DNA of 64,000 nt, taken from NCBI GenBank assembly GCA_002245135.1, contig NGBS01001180.1:44490-108489 (forward strand), given 5' to 3'. The stretch comes from Proteromonas lacertae (Eukaryota; Sar; Bigyra; Opalinata; Proteromonadidae). A program made the translations under genes and the position numbers. Position 1 is the stretch's first letter. Every line of letters starts with the position of its first letter. Shown piece after piece: positions 20,711 to 31,434 of this stretch. Under the pieces are notes generated by a model. It saw only the letters and a list, made by a program, of their open reading frames with translations, was not told the origin of the DNA and did no database searches.

Positions 20711-21709
20711 ATGTATAATTCGAGATGTATTTGTGTATGGAAATTATATGAACTATTTATAATTATTATTATATTTATACTTATTCTTGTATTTGAATCA
20801 ACATTATTCACTAATTATAAAGTAGAAAACACATTCTCAAATTTGTTAATAAAAAATAGTTGGAATGTTTCAAACATGTTTTTAAAAGCTTCTATTTTAT
20901 ACAATCAAAGGATAACATACATGAATTATTTATATAACAAAATTAAAAAATATAAAGGAAATAAAAAAGCTATAATAGTTTTACTTAACTATAAGGAAAT
21001 TAAACAATTCATTAAACGTAATTTACTATTTTTGAAACAACATCATCATGATAAGATAATTTTTTTTGTTACAGAAAATAAAACTATAAATGAAGTATAT
21101 TATGAAATAAAATACAACGTGATAGATGTATCAGAGATATTCTTTAATTTTCCTTATTTATTTAATGAATCAGCTTTTACACCTAATTTTATCAGAAGAG
21201 GGAAATGGAATTATCAACATATGTGTAGATTTTTTTTTAGAGATATATTTCTTCATTCATATTTAAGAGATGTAGAATTCTTAATGAGGCTTGATTCAGA
21301 ATCTTTTATTAATACTACATCAAATTTATTTAATCTGATGGGAAATAAATATGTGTATATGCATAATAAAGTGCTAAATGATGCAAAACCAGTTGTTAAT
21401 GAATTAAAAGAGTTTACAGAGTCACTAGTAAAAGTTACTAATATCAAAGCCAAAGATGAAATTAGTTTTAGTAAAACATTTCATAAAACTTCATTAATAT
21501 ATTATAATAACTTTGAAATATGTAAGATGAGTTTCTTTAGATCAAAGGAAATGTTTAAATTTGTTAATTTAATTGATTTAAGTTATGGGCAGTTTATTTA
21601 TAGATGGGGAGATGCTCCACTAAGATATATTAGTTTATCTTTGTTTGCAGATAATAAATCAAAAATTCCTCTTCCTTCTAAAGTAAAATATTGCCATAAG
21701 CATTGCTAG
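20711..21709 (+). CDS. GT15-family (Kre2/Mnt1-like) alpha-mannosyltransferase
   Basis: This 332-residue type II protein has a signal anchor at about residues 16-33. GT15 landmarks appear in order: NYQHMCRFFFRDIFLH, LRDVEFLMRLDSESFI, YNNFEICKMSFFRSKEM and FIYRWGDAPLRYISLSLF (the ERWGDAP-type signature), then CHKHC at the end. GT15 enzymes use GDP-mannose to add alpha-1,2-mannose to protein-linked glycans in the Golgi and are best known from fungi. The usual Glu before RWGDAP is Tyr here, and DSESFI replaces the fungal EP-V segment, so specificity may differ. It is a clean single-copy frame, convergent with the GT92 gene (11-base gap). Confidence 0.8.
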   Translation: MYNSRCICVWKLYELFIIIIIFILILVFESTLFTNYKVENTFSNLLIKNSWNVSNMFLKASILYNQRITYMNYLYNKIKKYKGNKKAIIVLLNYKEIKQFIKRNLLFLKQHHHDKIIFFVTENKTINEVYYEIKYNVIDVSEIFFNFPYLFNESAFTPNFIRRGKWNYQHMCRFFFRDIFLHSYLRDVEFLMRLDSESFINTTSNLFNLMGNKYVYMHNKVLNDAKPVVNELKEFTESLVKVTNIKAKDEISFSKTFHKTSLIYYNNFEICKMSFFRSKEMFKFVNLIDLSYGQFIYRWGDAPLRYISLSLFADNKSKIPLPSKVKYCHKHC

Positions 21710-21720
21710 AATATGAATTG

Positions 21721-22905
21721 TTATTTTCCATAAAGATATATATTTGAATTATTATGAAACAATAATTCAAACTTATTATAGATACTATTCAAATGTATTT
21801 CTAAATAATCTAAAGATCTATCTACTATATTAGTTTTGCACTGATATCCTCTAAATCTTGTATGTCTTACATAACCGCTTGTTATGTTTATTACCTTTAT
21901 TTTTATAGGAAGTATAGCTTCAGAATATTTATGTACATTAAGAATAGAAAACTTATTAAGATTTCCAACAATATATTTTTCATATCCCCTTTCAATTATA
22001 CAACATTTTATATATTTTGTAATTGAATTATATCTTAGAGATTTGTAAGGAAACAGAATAGAACGAAATACATACATATCACTTTTTGAGTTATCTAAAT
22101 TGTGTAAAAATGATAAGTAATTTTTATTTTTAACAGGATATATTAATTCATCTATATCATTAAATATAATGAATTTTGTATAATTCATAAAGCGGTATAA
22201 TATTTCATTTATTTTTTCAACTTGACCAGTTTCATGTACAAACCGAATTTCTTTATTAAAGCAAAAAGGTATTAATTCAACAAATTTTGTTTTTACATAA
22301 TGAAATAGAATTGATTTAATAAAATAAGATGATGATGTTACATGAATTACAATATGTTCTACACCATATAGTTTTGATATTTCAATTATATCAATTATTT
22401 GTTTGTAATTTTTAATTTGATGAAAATTAACAATGGATAATATTATATTATATATTCCTTTAGGTTTATAAAAGAGAAGAGGAATTACATTGTTGTTAAT
22501 TTTTACATTTTTTGGAGATTCATTTAATTCATTATAAGTTATAAATAATGATATGTATGTTAAATTGCTATGTTTATTTATATTATATAATCTCTTAGCA
22601 GTGATTCTACATGAAATAATTAACCTATTAAATATAATGTTGCAAGAAAAATTGTAGTTCTTTAATGGATTTGAAACACCAATTAGAATTATTCTATTGT
22701 TATTAATTCTATTTGAAGAATAAATAAATATTTCATTGTTTATACTTGCTAAGTGTTGATAATTACATGTATAGCTCTTTTCCAAAAACAAATCTTCTAC
22801 ATTTTTATATAAATATATAAACATAGAAATAGTGAAATGTAAAATAAAATAAAAGGCTAAATAGTATATAATCATACAATTAATGCTAATAATATATACT
22901 ATCAT
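21721..22905 (-). CDS. GT92 (DUF23) family glycosyltransferase
   Basis: Read from the first in-frame ATG (22,905), the protein has about 394 residues with a hydrophobic N-terminus (about residues 1-33). The GT92 core is visible: LYGVEHIVIHV, then FIIFNDIDELIYPV (D-x-D-E) near residue 235, ERGYEKYIVGNLNKFSIL and VHKYSEA, and a C-terminal YVRHTRFRGYQC. GT92 members include beta-1,4-galactosyltransferases acting on core fucose in nematodes. The start overlaps the 3' end of the upstream gene by four bases on the same strand. The frame is clean and likely functional. Confidence 0.75.
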   Translation of the reverse strand: MIVYIISINCMIIYYLAFYFILHFTISMFIYLYKNVEDLFLEKSYTCNYQHLASINNEIFIYSSNRINNNRIILIGVSNPLKNYNFSCNIIFNRLIISCRITAKRLYNINKHSNLTYISLFITYNELNESPKNVKINNNVIPLLFYKPKGIYNIILSIVNFHQIKNYKQIIDIIEISKLYGVEHIVIHVTSSSYFIKSILFHYVKTKFVELIPFCFNKEIRFVHETGQVEKINEILYRFMNYTKFIIFNDIDELIYPVKNKNYLSFLHNLDNSKSDMYVFRSILFPYKSLRYNSITKYIKCCIIERGYEKYIVGNLNKFSILNVHKYSEAILPIKIKVINITSGYVRHTRFRGYQCKTNIVDRSLDYLEIHLNSIYNKFELLFHNNSNIYLYGK

Positions 22906-23844
22906 ATTCTTCTCCAAAATATTGTGATATTTCTAAAACTACACCTTATATTATTAATTTTTCCTGATTTTATTATGTATACATTTTCTTGATTCTCATC
23001 CAACAGTATTCCAGATTTAAGAATAGCTGTCAATCCATATGTACTTTCTGATATTGCAAATAAGCTTGACTTGGATAATATTTCATGTTCAACAATTATT
23101 CTAGAATATAAAACAACATTATAATTCTTTTTAGAAAATGACTCCTTCAGTTTGTATGAATCACTAGTCAAAAATATTTCATTACGCTTAGATGCTTTAA
23201 TAGATATATTCATTATCAAATTAACATCATTGGTATTACTATATTCATTTTCTTTTAAATCTGCATTTCCTACCCTAATTTGAACGCCCATGTAATACTT
23301 AAGATTATATTTAGTTAGGAATTTCATTAACAAGCTATTTTTTAACTTTAAAAGCTTTATTAGTATTATATGATATATAGAGAAAATAGTTTCTCTTTTC
23401 TTTTTATAGCATTTCATCATCAAATATTGAATTATCTTTTTCTTTGAAACTTGATAGTTTGTTACAGTGAATAATATATCACACCAAATATACGATAAAT
23501 ATATATTTTTATCACCGTTAATTGATGCGAATTTATTTATGTCAAAAGGACACAAAGAATGTCTATTTGCTTTAGTTATTGCAGATGAAGTAATATTATA
23601 CTTTGGAACATAATAAAACAAATTAAATTCTTTCCAGTTTTCAACTATATTATTACATTACTTATAATATTGATAGGTTTAGAATCAAAAATAATGGAAA
23701 TTGTATCATATTAATATTAGTCTCTTTATTGCTATTTTTAAACATTTGAATTGTGGCGTATATATTATCTGTATGAACTTTAATTTTAATTACATACAAT
23801 AAAAATAAAAATACAAACATTACAAAAAACATAAATATAATCAT
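22902..23844 (-). pseudogene. GT-B type (fucosyltransferase-like) gene, broken N-terminal half
   Basis: The C-terminal piece (22,902-23,621, opening without ATG) has YIWCDILFTV, YYMGVQIRVGNADLKE, EIFLTSDSYKLK and SESTYGLTAILKSG and is the closest paralogue of 3768-4782. The N-terminal piece (23,662-23,844) has the signal anchor but then loses similarity; the AGLGNRL loop expected here is absent. At least one frameshift plus a deletion separates the pieces. The catalytic C-terminal half is open, so decay is recent. Confidence 0.55.
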
Positions 23845-24059
23845 TGTTATAACTATTCTATATTTAATAATTACTTAATAACACATATATAAGTTTTTCT
23901 TTTGTTTATCATATTTATTACTAATATTACTCTATGCTTTAAATAGTTTTATACCCACTACAAAATACTCTAATTCCAAAATTAAATATTATGTTAAATA
24001 TCAATCATACTTAACACAAGTTTTCTATAAATCCAAAAAAGGCTTAGCATTTTACGATA

Positions 24060-24937
24060 AAGTTCATTTAGGAGTAAAATAGTATATTATACTTATAGGG
24101 ATTAGGTAATTCAATGCTTCAAATAATTAGTTCTATATTTGTTTCATTATTATCAGGAAGATCATTATTCAGTATATTTTATATATATTATCTTTAGTAA
24201 CTTATAAAAAATTATGGGGTTATTTTGATATGCCTATTGGGTTTTTTGCAGTTAACTTCACCAATGTAACTTATTTTTCACATGGTGTTATGGCACTAAA
24301 GTCTAAATATAAAATCATTGGAGCAAATAAACATTGGTATTCTACTGAACAAATTCTACTATATAAAAAGTACAATAAATTAATAATAGATAAAGGATTT
24401 TTAGATACGATTTATTCTGATATAGTAATTAATATAAGAGAAATCAATAGAAAGATTTGTAATGTATATTTTAAACCATCGTCAACATACAATCATATTA
24501 TACGTGACAGGTTTAAATATAGGTTCAATATATTAGTGGATGAAAAATACATGGCAGTACATTTAAGAGTTGGTGATGCTGATAATAACCCATTGAAAAA
24601 CTATCTTAATATAACAATTATAAGATCAGTTATGCAATTATTAGCCTCAAAAAGTATATACAAAATTATACTTCTTTCAGATTCTAACTCAATTAAAAAG
24701 CTAATAAAAACAGAGATAATTAATAACATTTACACGGACTATTCATTACCATGCCATAGTAGAAACTCTAAGTGCTTAAATCAATCCTTAGAAGATATTA
24801 TGATGATGAAAAATGCTGACTCACTTTTATTGACTAGAGGTAGTACATTTTCATTATTTGGTTCATATTTTTGTAAGTGTAAAAATGAGAATATAAATTT
24901 TGTTGGATATAATTATAATCATAAAAATTATTACTAA
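24060..24937 (+). pseudogene. GT-B type (fucosyltransferase-like) gene, right copy
   Basis: The frame from ATG 24,230 gives 235 residues, 20 more than the left copy, because MPIGFFAVNF keeps an ATG that is ATA there. From MALKSKYKI onward the protein is identical to the left copy. Upstream, GLGNSMLQIISS (24,100-24,160) in another frame is the lost N-terminal loop, with stops between. The shared breaks show that it was already a pseudogene, or already misread, before duplication. Confidence 0.55.
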
Positions 24938-24949
24938 TACAGTGAAATG

Positions 24950-25696
24950 TTAGTCAATATAGAAACCTGACACATATTTACAAAGAGCATTTTCAATTAT
25001 AGATTTATTCTTTATACCAGTAACATATATATGTATATTTTGTTTAAATAGTAAATATAACTTATTGCGATATGAATAGAATATATTTGACGGAATTACT
25101 ATTCCAAAGATAGTCATATTTTTTAATATGAAAGAAATAAAATTATCCAAATCATGCAATGTTTTTATGCTTAACAAAGTATTTTTAAATCCTTTATTTC
25201 TGGACAAAAAGAAGTAGTAATAAGATGGTACTTCAACATATAATCTATCAATTAATATACTATATTTCTTTAGTAATATATAGTTTGTAATTTTATCTGT
25301 CACAATAATAATGTCTTTATATTCAGATAATAGACTATAAATCATATAATCATAAATAGGATGATATTTATTTAGGATTTTAGAGTGTATTATATAATTA
25401 AAGTTGAAAACATTGCTGTTATTATAATTTGTATAATTCTTATACATACATAAATCATGGCCTCCAACAATATGCTTGTTATTTGTAACAAATATATCTA
25501 TTTCAATTAATCTAAATCCTCTAAGGTAGGAATTTTTAAATGCTTCTAGACAGTTAGTGTATTTATGTGACTCAATTAATCCGCATCCATGAGCAATATT
25601 TCCGCAATTTTTATATAAATTAGTATTACTAAAATGTATAAAATCAAAGAATAATGTAAATGAAACAAAAATCATATATATTACTATTATCTTCAT
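24950..25696 (-). CDS. Glycerophosphodiester phosphodiesterase family protein, right copy
   Basis: Identical in all 248 residues to the gene at 12,017-12,763, including the catalytic H, E-x-D and GGHD residues. Its orientation relative to its GT-B and DUF229 neighbours is preserved as a mirror image. Confidence 0.75.
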   Translation of the reverse strand: MKIIVIYMIFVSFTLFFDFIHFSNTNLYKNCGNIAHGCGLIESHKYTNCLEAFKNSYLRGFRLIEIDIFVTNNKHIVGGHDLCMYKNYTNYNNSNVFNFNYIIHSKILNKYHPIYDYMIYSLLSEYKDIIIVTDKITNYILLKKYSILIDRLYVEVPSYYYFFLSRNKGFKNTLLSIKTLHDLDNFISFILKNMTIFGIVIPSNIFYSYRNKLYLLFKQNIHIYVTGIKNKSIIENALCKYVSGFYID

Positions 25697-25900
25697 ATTA
25701 TCACTTTAATTAAAGTTTTGTCTTATTTCACAAATCAGTAGTGTTATTTGTTGTGTATTGCAAAATTTTGGTTGTTTATATTAATATATGTAATATAGCT
25801 ATACTATGATAATGTCTTTTTCACTAATATTATTACCACCAATTTACGTATTTCTACCAATAATTTCCCCCTAAAAGATATAACTTTAATAGCTTCTACA

Positions 25901-25927
25901 TCTTTCTTCTATCATATAGAAGAAAGA
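25901..25927. promoter_or_regulatory. Perfect 12-bp hairpin between divergent genes (right arm)
   Basis: Mirror copy of the hairpin at 11,786-11,812, again between the divergent glycerophosphodiesterase and DUF229 starts. Confidence 0.3.
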
Positions 25928-26011
25928 AGAATAAGTTATGCGAAAAGATCCTTTCAAGTAAATTCAACAGTTTGAATATAAGATTAGATTTTGATAAATA
26001 TTATTCAATAA

Positions 26012-27320
26012 ATGAATTTAATATTTATTTCCTCTTCTTTAGTATTATTTATGATAATATTATATAAGAATTTTCAATTTTATAATAAAAGAATTTCATT
26101 CTTTAAAAAGAATAGTTTCTGTACAAGTATGTTGGGATATACTAAATACATTAGTGAAAAGAATTTATGTGAATTACCTTGTTACAAAAAGTCACTTATA
26201 GAAATACCAAATAAAACGTATGGAACATGTTGCTCTTCATTAAATGTTAATTACAGTATAAAAGGTAATTTTATAAACTTTTCTGATAATGGATATTTAT
26301 TTTTTATTAATTATAACAAACCTAAAGGCTTTATTGATAAAATAATAAAAATACAAGTATATTTATAAAATAATAATTAAACAGAAAAATCATGATATAT
26401 TCCTTGAGACAGAAGTGATTGAATATAGGAGAATAAAGTCAAATAGAATTAATTTCTATTTTCTACACTTTATTCCTATTGCTAATAATATAAAAAGAGA
26501 AGAAAGTTATTCCGTAATACTATATTTATTTGATGCAGCATCTAGATATGTATTTAGGAAACAAATGGCTCAAACAATAAATACTTTAAAGAATGTAAGA
26601 AAAGAAAATAATATTTATGAAATGCTTAGATATCATTCAGTTGGACCTAGATCACACCACAATTATTTACCTTTATTCTACGGAACTAATGATATTAAAG
26701 ATAAACACAAAATTATATTTAAAGATTTCGAGGAGAAAGGATATATTTCGATTGCTTTACTTCAAGATTGTCATAATCATACAAACATGTATGGCAATAC
26801 ATCATATAATGGATCTAATCATAATATTATATTAGGTTGCGAATTTGAATGGAAATTTTTATATGGTAGTAAACCAAGATGTTTAGGTAATAAACAATAC
26901 CATCAATTGTATCTAGATTATCTAACAGAATCAGTAACATATTATAATAATAAATCAAATCCATACATATCTTACATATCTTTCATGGAGCCACATGAAG
27001 ATAAACAAATATCTCTCTTAAGAGTAGATAAAGATTTTTCTGATCATTTGAAATATTTAAACAACAAAAGAATTTTAAAGAATACAATATTAATAATGTT
27101 AGGGGATCATGGAATAAATTATGGCAAATATTTTAGAACAGAAGTACTTTTTTATTTATTATATTATAGTTTGGATATATTGACAGATCACTTCCTTTTC
27201 TAAATGTAATTGTACCCCAAAAATTGTGTAAAGATCATAAAAGATTATGTGAATCATTACATACTAATCAAAATAGATTTGTAACAAATTATGAGGTTTA
27301 TAATACGCTCAAATCAATTT
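26012..27320 (+). pseudogene. DUF229 (sulfatase-like) gene, right copy, two frameshifts
   Basis: The pieces 26,012-26,368 and 26,415-27,203 are identical to the left copy, and the C-terminal GYIDRSLPFLNVIVPQ follows in a third frame up to about 27,320. The frameshifts lie at the same bases as in the left arm. If both arms are real, the gene was broken before it was duplicated. Confidence 0.65.
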
Positions 27321-27372
27321 CAAGCAATATGGGTATAAATCTAAAAATAATTATTAAGACATATTATATAAT

Positions 27373-28293
27373 TCAAAGTTGAGGCTGCTTTAATGAGTTT
27401 GATATATTAAAAGCAGAACCTGAATGGTTTATAGATTTTGAGTGATTAATGTAGTATAAAAAAGATTGTGGAATAGATTCTGTTGAAATATACCAATCTA
27501 TATGGTGAGATATATATGGCGATAATGACCTATAAGATTTCTTAAATTGTCTTTTAAATTTTGTATTTCTCTTTCTCATACCAAATATTGTATCTATATC
27601 TGCTTCAACAAGCGAATAATAATTATATTTGTATAACACATCATAATGATTTGTTGATATATAACGAGTTTCAAATTTATATACTTTTCTATAATCAGGA
27701 AAATATGTAGAAATATCATTTACCATCAATGATGGACCTATTACATTGACATCACAATTCGTTAATACTGTACTATAAAAATCAAATATGTTGTAAGGAA
27801 TATTAACTAGAATGACATCTATATCAGATAGGATATAGTATTTTATAAATTTATATATATTAAGATATTTAGTTATTATTATAGGAACTTCTTTGTCTAT
27901 GGCAATTTTCCAATCTGATTCTTTGAGATAATGAACTTTTATATGTAACTTTTCTTTTAAATAACTATAAAAATGGAGTAATGGTTTATATGTGGTAAAA
28001 TGATCCAAAATTATAATTATTAAATTTATAGTCTTTTTGTATATTAACCAATACTTCAAAGAATAATATGTAGCATATAATCTATCTCTAGAAAGAAGAA
28101 AAACTAAAAGATATGATATATGTATTTCATTCAATGGATATTTACAATTTATAGAATTTAATTTATTCATATTCAGATTATCAAATTCTTTTATTTCTTC
28201 AAACAGATTATTAGGATAGACTTGTATATAATCAATAAAATGAAATGTAAATATAATACATAAAATGAAGAAAATATATATTAAAAAATCCAT
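27373..28293 (-). CDS. Putative type II membrane glycosyltransferase with SDID motif
   Basis: A 306-residue protein with an ATG start and a signal anchor (MDFLIYIFFILCIIFTF). HISYLLVFLLSRDR, LIIIILDHFTTYKP and KYYILSDIDVILVNIP (D-x-D near residue 158) match a GT-A fold; the end reads NHSGSAFNISNSLKQP. The exact family is not clear to me. A relic of a paralogue's last 25 codons lies at 29,035-29,128 on the other strand. The frame is clean, and its 3' end is about 40 bases from the outer edge of the inverted-repeat arm. Confidence 0.6.
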   Translation of the reverse strand: MDFLIYIFFILCIIFTFHFIDYIQVYPNNLFEEIKEFDNLNMNKLNSINCKYPLNEIHISYLLVFLLSRDRLYATYYSLKYWLIYKKTINLIIIILDHFTTYKPLLHFYSYLKEKLHIKVHYLKESDWKIAIDKEVPIIITKYLNIYKFIKYYILSDIDVILVNIPYNIFDFYSTVLTNCDVNVIGPSLMVNDISTYFPDYRKVYKFETRYISTNHYDVLYKYNYYSLVEADIDTIFGMRKRNTKFKRQFKKSYRSLSPYISHHIDWYISTESIPQSFLYYINHSKSINHSGSAFNISNSLKQPQL

Positions 28294-28690
28294 ATAATAA
28301 GTCAGACTAAAGTAAATAATAGTAATTGATATATTTATTATTTATTCTGAATTATCAAAAATGTAAATATTAAAAGTTATGAAGATTTTAATAGTAATAC
28401 GAATTAATCTTAGGTGGTTTAAAATCAACAAGTTCTATTGTAGAAATAATGAATTTAAAGCAAAATCAGCTAGTACTAGATGTTGGATGAGGATGATGAG
28501 TATGGACACTACATAGTATCAGCAAATATGATAAATGTGGCACTACATAGAGGCGAGTATAATTGCGTATATATTTTATATATAATATAGTGAATATAGA
28601 ATATTAAGAAAATAATTTGATATTATATACAATAGAGAATCATTAATATACAAATGGTTAAAACCTGATGTTACACTGCAATGAATAAAA
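28294..28690 (+). other. Gap with a weak methyltransferase-like trace
   Basis: Near 28,420-28,480 a plus-strand frame reads SIVEIMNLKQNQLVLDVG before stops, resembling motif I of class I methyltransferases. Too little remains to name it. The rest is A+T-rich with no visible gene. Confidence 0.25.
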
Positions 28691-28900
28691 AGAATAATAT
28701 CTATCTATGTTGATGTTCTTTAGTTTAGCGCCTAAAAAGAATAATGTATAATATCCACATGCAATTACTTCTTTTTCATTTTGTTTTACTGCTGTTTTAA
28801 TAATATAATATTCTTCTTCATAATATGATCTAAAAAAGTATGCTATTCTAGTACTTATGGATCATTTGACTTTGTAATGTTTACATAATAACAAGCATAC
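28690..28900 (-). mobile_element. Fossil Polinton fragment: protease C-terminus
   Basis: The minus strand encodes ACGYYTLFFLGAKLKN, matching the catalytic-Cys region (SCSYFALFFLGIRKMN) of the protease at 38,892-39,731. It is a short, old piece of a third Polinton copy. Confidence 0.4.
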
Positions 28901-28984
28901 TTTAATCTGTAAAACTGGTAATGTAACAACAAATCTACATAATTTTGATTAAATCACTCATTAATATAATATCAAGTTCATCTA

Positions 28985-29128
28985 CATGTGTTTGAATATT
29001 CGCATTCATTATTATGAACATCACTATAGATGAACTACCTAAATCATTCTTATATTATATAAATCATACAAAACAAATAAATCATTCTGGATCAGCATTT
29101 AATTATTCATCTTCATTAAAACAGCCAT
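28985..29128 (+). pseudogene. 3' fragment of the SDID-motif glycosyltransferase family
   Basis: The frame DELPKSFLYYINHTKQINH, followed by SGSAF and SLKQP and a stop, matches the C-terminus of the gene at 27,373-28,293 in opposite orientation. Upstream similarity fades quickly. It is a remnant of a second copy. Confidence 0.5.
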
Positions 29129-29182
29129 AATAAGCATAATAAGTAATACTTATTCACCATTTATATAAATGATAATGTAGGA

Positions 29183-29935
29183 TTACATTATTGTTCTTAA
29201 ATGATGATTGCAATCTGGAGGGTACGGAATAGTATGGTTTGGTTTTCCAAATAATATACCCCAATAAAATTCCATATATACAGCTGCTCTTTTATTTGAT
29301 GAAAGATTATTTATATATAAATTAATATTTTCAATTACATATAAAGTTAATTGCATTCTTAAAGATTGATATAATTTATATTTATTTCTATTAAGTGCAA
29401 TTTGTGAAACAAAAAATGTTGCACAACACGGAAGAAGTATATTCACATCTTTTAGCGACTTTGTAATTATATTTTTGTTCATTAAATAAGTCTCTACGCC
29501 AGAAGTCCATAATTCTATAAAATGATTACTTTTACAACTTTTTAGATATATGCAGTATATACCACCATAATTATTTTCATAAAAATAGTTTTTAGATGTA
29601 ATGTAATCTATTCTATTCCAAAAATTTTGATAATAATGATGAGATATATCATGTCCTTGACAAAATATATATTTATCAGCTAAAGGTTTATAATATACAC
29701 GCATTATAAAATCTAATATTAATCCGGCTTCATACATATCTTTATAATTTGAATCATTGTTGCATCTTAATTCATAAACAGGATATTTAGAAAGATGTAT
29801 TGAAAATTTTGATTTGCCGCATATTACATATACAATTAAAATAGATATTAAGTTGTTATTACATTGAAATTTTTTTATGTAAATAATATTAGATATTAAC
29901 AATAAAAGAAACATAAAACAACTGTAAAGTAACAT
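29183..29935 (-). CDS. DUF3431-family membrane protein (paralogue 1)
   Basis: A 250-residue protein starts at ATG with a signal anchor (residues 4-22). DUF3431 features are present: KYIFCQGHDISHHYYQNFW (the H-x-H segment), NYGGIYCIYL, LLPCCATFFVSQ (the CC-A-x-F-V motif) and YMEFYWGILFGKPNH at the end. The biochemical activity of DUF3431 is not established; a sugar-related transferase role fits its neighbours. It has a clean frame, is divergent from the GT77-like pseudogene (49-base gap), and is paralogous to 36,593-37,252. Confidence 0.7.
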   Translation of the reverse strand: MLLYSCFMFLLLLISNIIYIKKFQCNNNLISILIVYVICGKSKFSIHLSKYPVYELRCNNDSNYKDMYEAGLILDFIMRVYYKPLADKYIFCQGHDISHHYYQNFWNRIDYITSKNYFYENNYGGIYCIYLKSCKSNHFIELWTSGVETYLMNKNIITKSLKDVNILLPCCATFFVSQIALNRNKYKLYQSLRMQLTLYVIENINLYINNLSSNKRAAVYMEFYWGILFGKPNHTIPYPPDCNHHLRTIM

Positions 29936-29984
29936 AAAGAGAATATTGCTATATTGTTAAATAGCAGAAAATTGAACCTATTAT

Positions 29985-31385
29985 ATGCTATTTATTACTT
30001 TTGTATTTATAATAATTCTAATTGAATTTATTTCAGTAAAGAAAACAGACTCATCTTGCATATTTTTATTTCATCCATGTGCAAAAATAATATTAATTGA
30101 AGCTTCTCAGCATAACATTGTTATTGTTACAGCAGTATCTATAAAATACAAAATTCAAATCAAAAACTTCTGGTTATCTTCTGCTATTCCAAATAATTTG
30201 GTTAGAATTATATTTATTGCTAGCGATTATAATACTTATAATTTATGCAAATCATTTACAAAATATGTATTAATGAGTAATACTATAGTAAATCAAACTC
30301 AAGATGTACAATTTATGAGTAATGATCATTTAAAAATAACGCTATCTAGATTAGGAATGATTCATCATATACTTGCTTTAGGATTCTCAGTTTTAGTTAC
30401 TGATTTAGATATATATTTCTATAAAAATCCTATTTCATATATAACACAATATTCTGAAGATATTGTTGCATCAATTGATGTTCCTTCTGTTATTAATGTA
30501 GGCTTTTAGTATATTAAATCATTTAGTACATGTTTATAGCTTAATAAGAAGTAATAACAGGACTATATTTTTTTATAAGCATTTGATTGATAATCCTAAG
30601 GTAAAAAAAGGTGAAATGCTATTTGAACAAGGTTACATACAAAATGAATTAAAAAAGTTTTCTGGAAAATTATCACTAAAAGAATTACCACTAAATAAAT
30701 TTCCATCAGGTTGCATTTATATTAAGAGATTATTTAATATATTTTATGACGAAATGAAAAGTATCTAGTATTATATTGAATTATAGAAAATAATAATTAC
30801 GTTATGGTACATTTTAATTGTATTGTTTCATATAAGAGCAAAATATTCAAGCAAAAAGAACTTTTAATGTTTTATATTGATGATAATAATTACTATTCTT
30901 CATTAGTTAATAAATATATAAAAATTGAGTATGATTATATAAATCAAGATATAAATTATGATAAAAATATTGTCATTTTAGGGTTTACTCTAGGAATTAA
31001 AACAAATAGAATTTTTATATTACCAAAATTTAGTTGTAATAAATCATTAAGATTTAAAAAGAATAGAAATAATAATTGTTCATATGATGAAGTATTTGAT
31101 ATTGACTTACTTGATAACTATTTGAGTAATAAATATAGAGAAAATGTATATATATTTTATAATGTATAATAGCAATTTTTGTATAATAAATTAGTTCCTG
31201 ATGAAATAAAATCTTCACAAATGAATGTAAATTTGAGTAGAATCAATTCAATGAATGATTTGATCAGAAAAATTAAGCATTACAAGTCAAAAGTGATTAG
31301 ACTATATATAAATCAAGCAGAAATTAATATTACTGATATAGAAGAGAGAGTATCTAAGGGTGTTAGAATAAAAGAAAAAGACTAA
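29985..31385 (+). pseudogene. GT77-like nucleotide-diphospho-sugar transferase, broken
   Basis: The first piece (29,985-30,509) has a signal anchor, NIVIVTAVSIKYK, NFWLSSA and HHILALGFSVLVTDLDIYFY with KNP following, the D-x-D of the Nucleotid_trans fold, and ends near VINVGF. Later pieces give ELPLNKFPSGCIYIK (30,583-30,768), MVHFNCIVSYKSKIFK (30,804 onward, the H-x-N...K motif) and a cysteine segment, KFSCNKSLRFKKN. A frameshift near 30,508, another near 30,780 and tandem stops at 31,167-31,172 separate them, with an open tail to 31,385. Otherwise complete, so decay is recent. GT77 members transfer arabinose, galactose or xylose. Confidence 0.6.
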
Positions 31386-31434
31386 ATATTTATTTTATTT
31401 TCATTCCATATAGTAAAATTAATAAATATATGAT

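Larger units (their letters stand above)
23867..27332 (-). repeat. Right arm of 3.47-kb near-identical inverted repeat
   Basis: This is the mirror image of about 10,381-13,848 (described there). The inner edge begins just after TTTAATAATTACTTAATAAC and the outer edge ends after CAAGCAATATGG near 27,332, where both flanks become unrelated. Confidence 0.9.

Noticed and set aside
3768-31385. Introns as the explanation for split genes (GT-B, DUF229, GT77-like)
   Set aside because: The frame changes occur within continuous homologous protein text with no extra intervening sequence and no consistent splice motifs; they look like frameshifts or stops.
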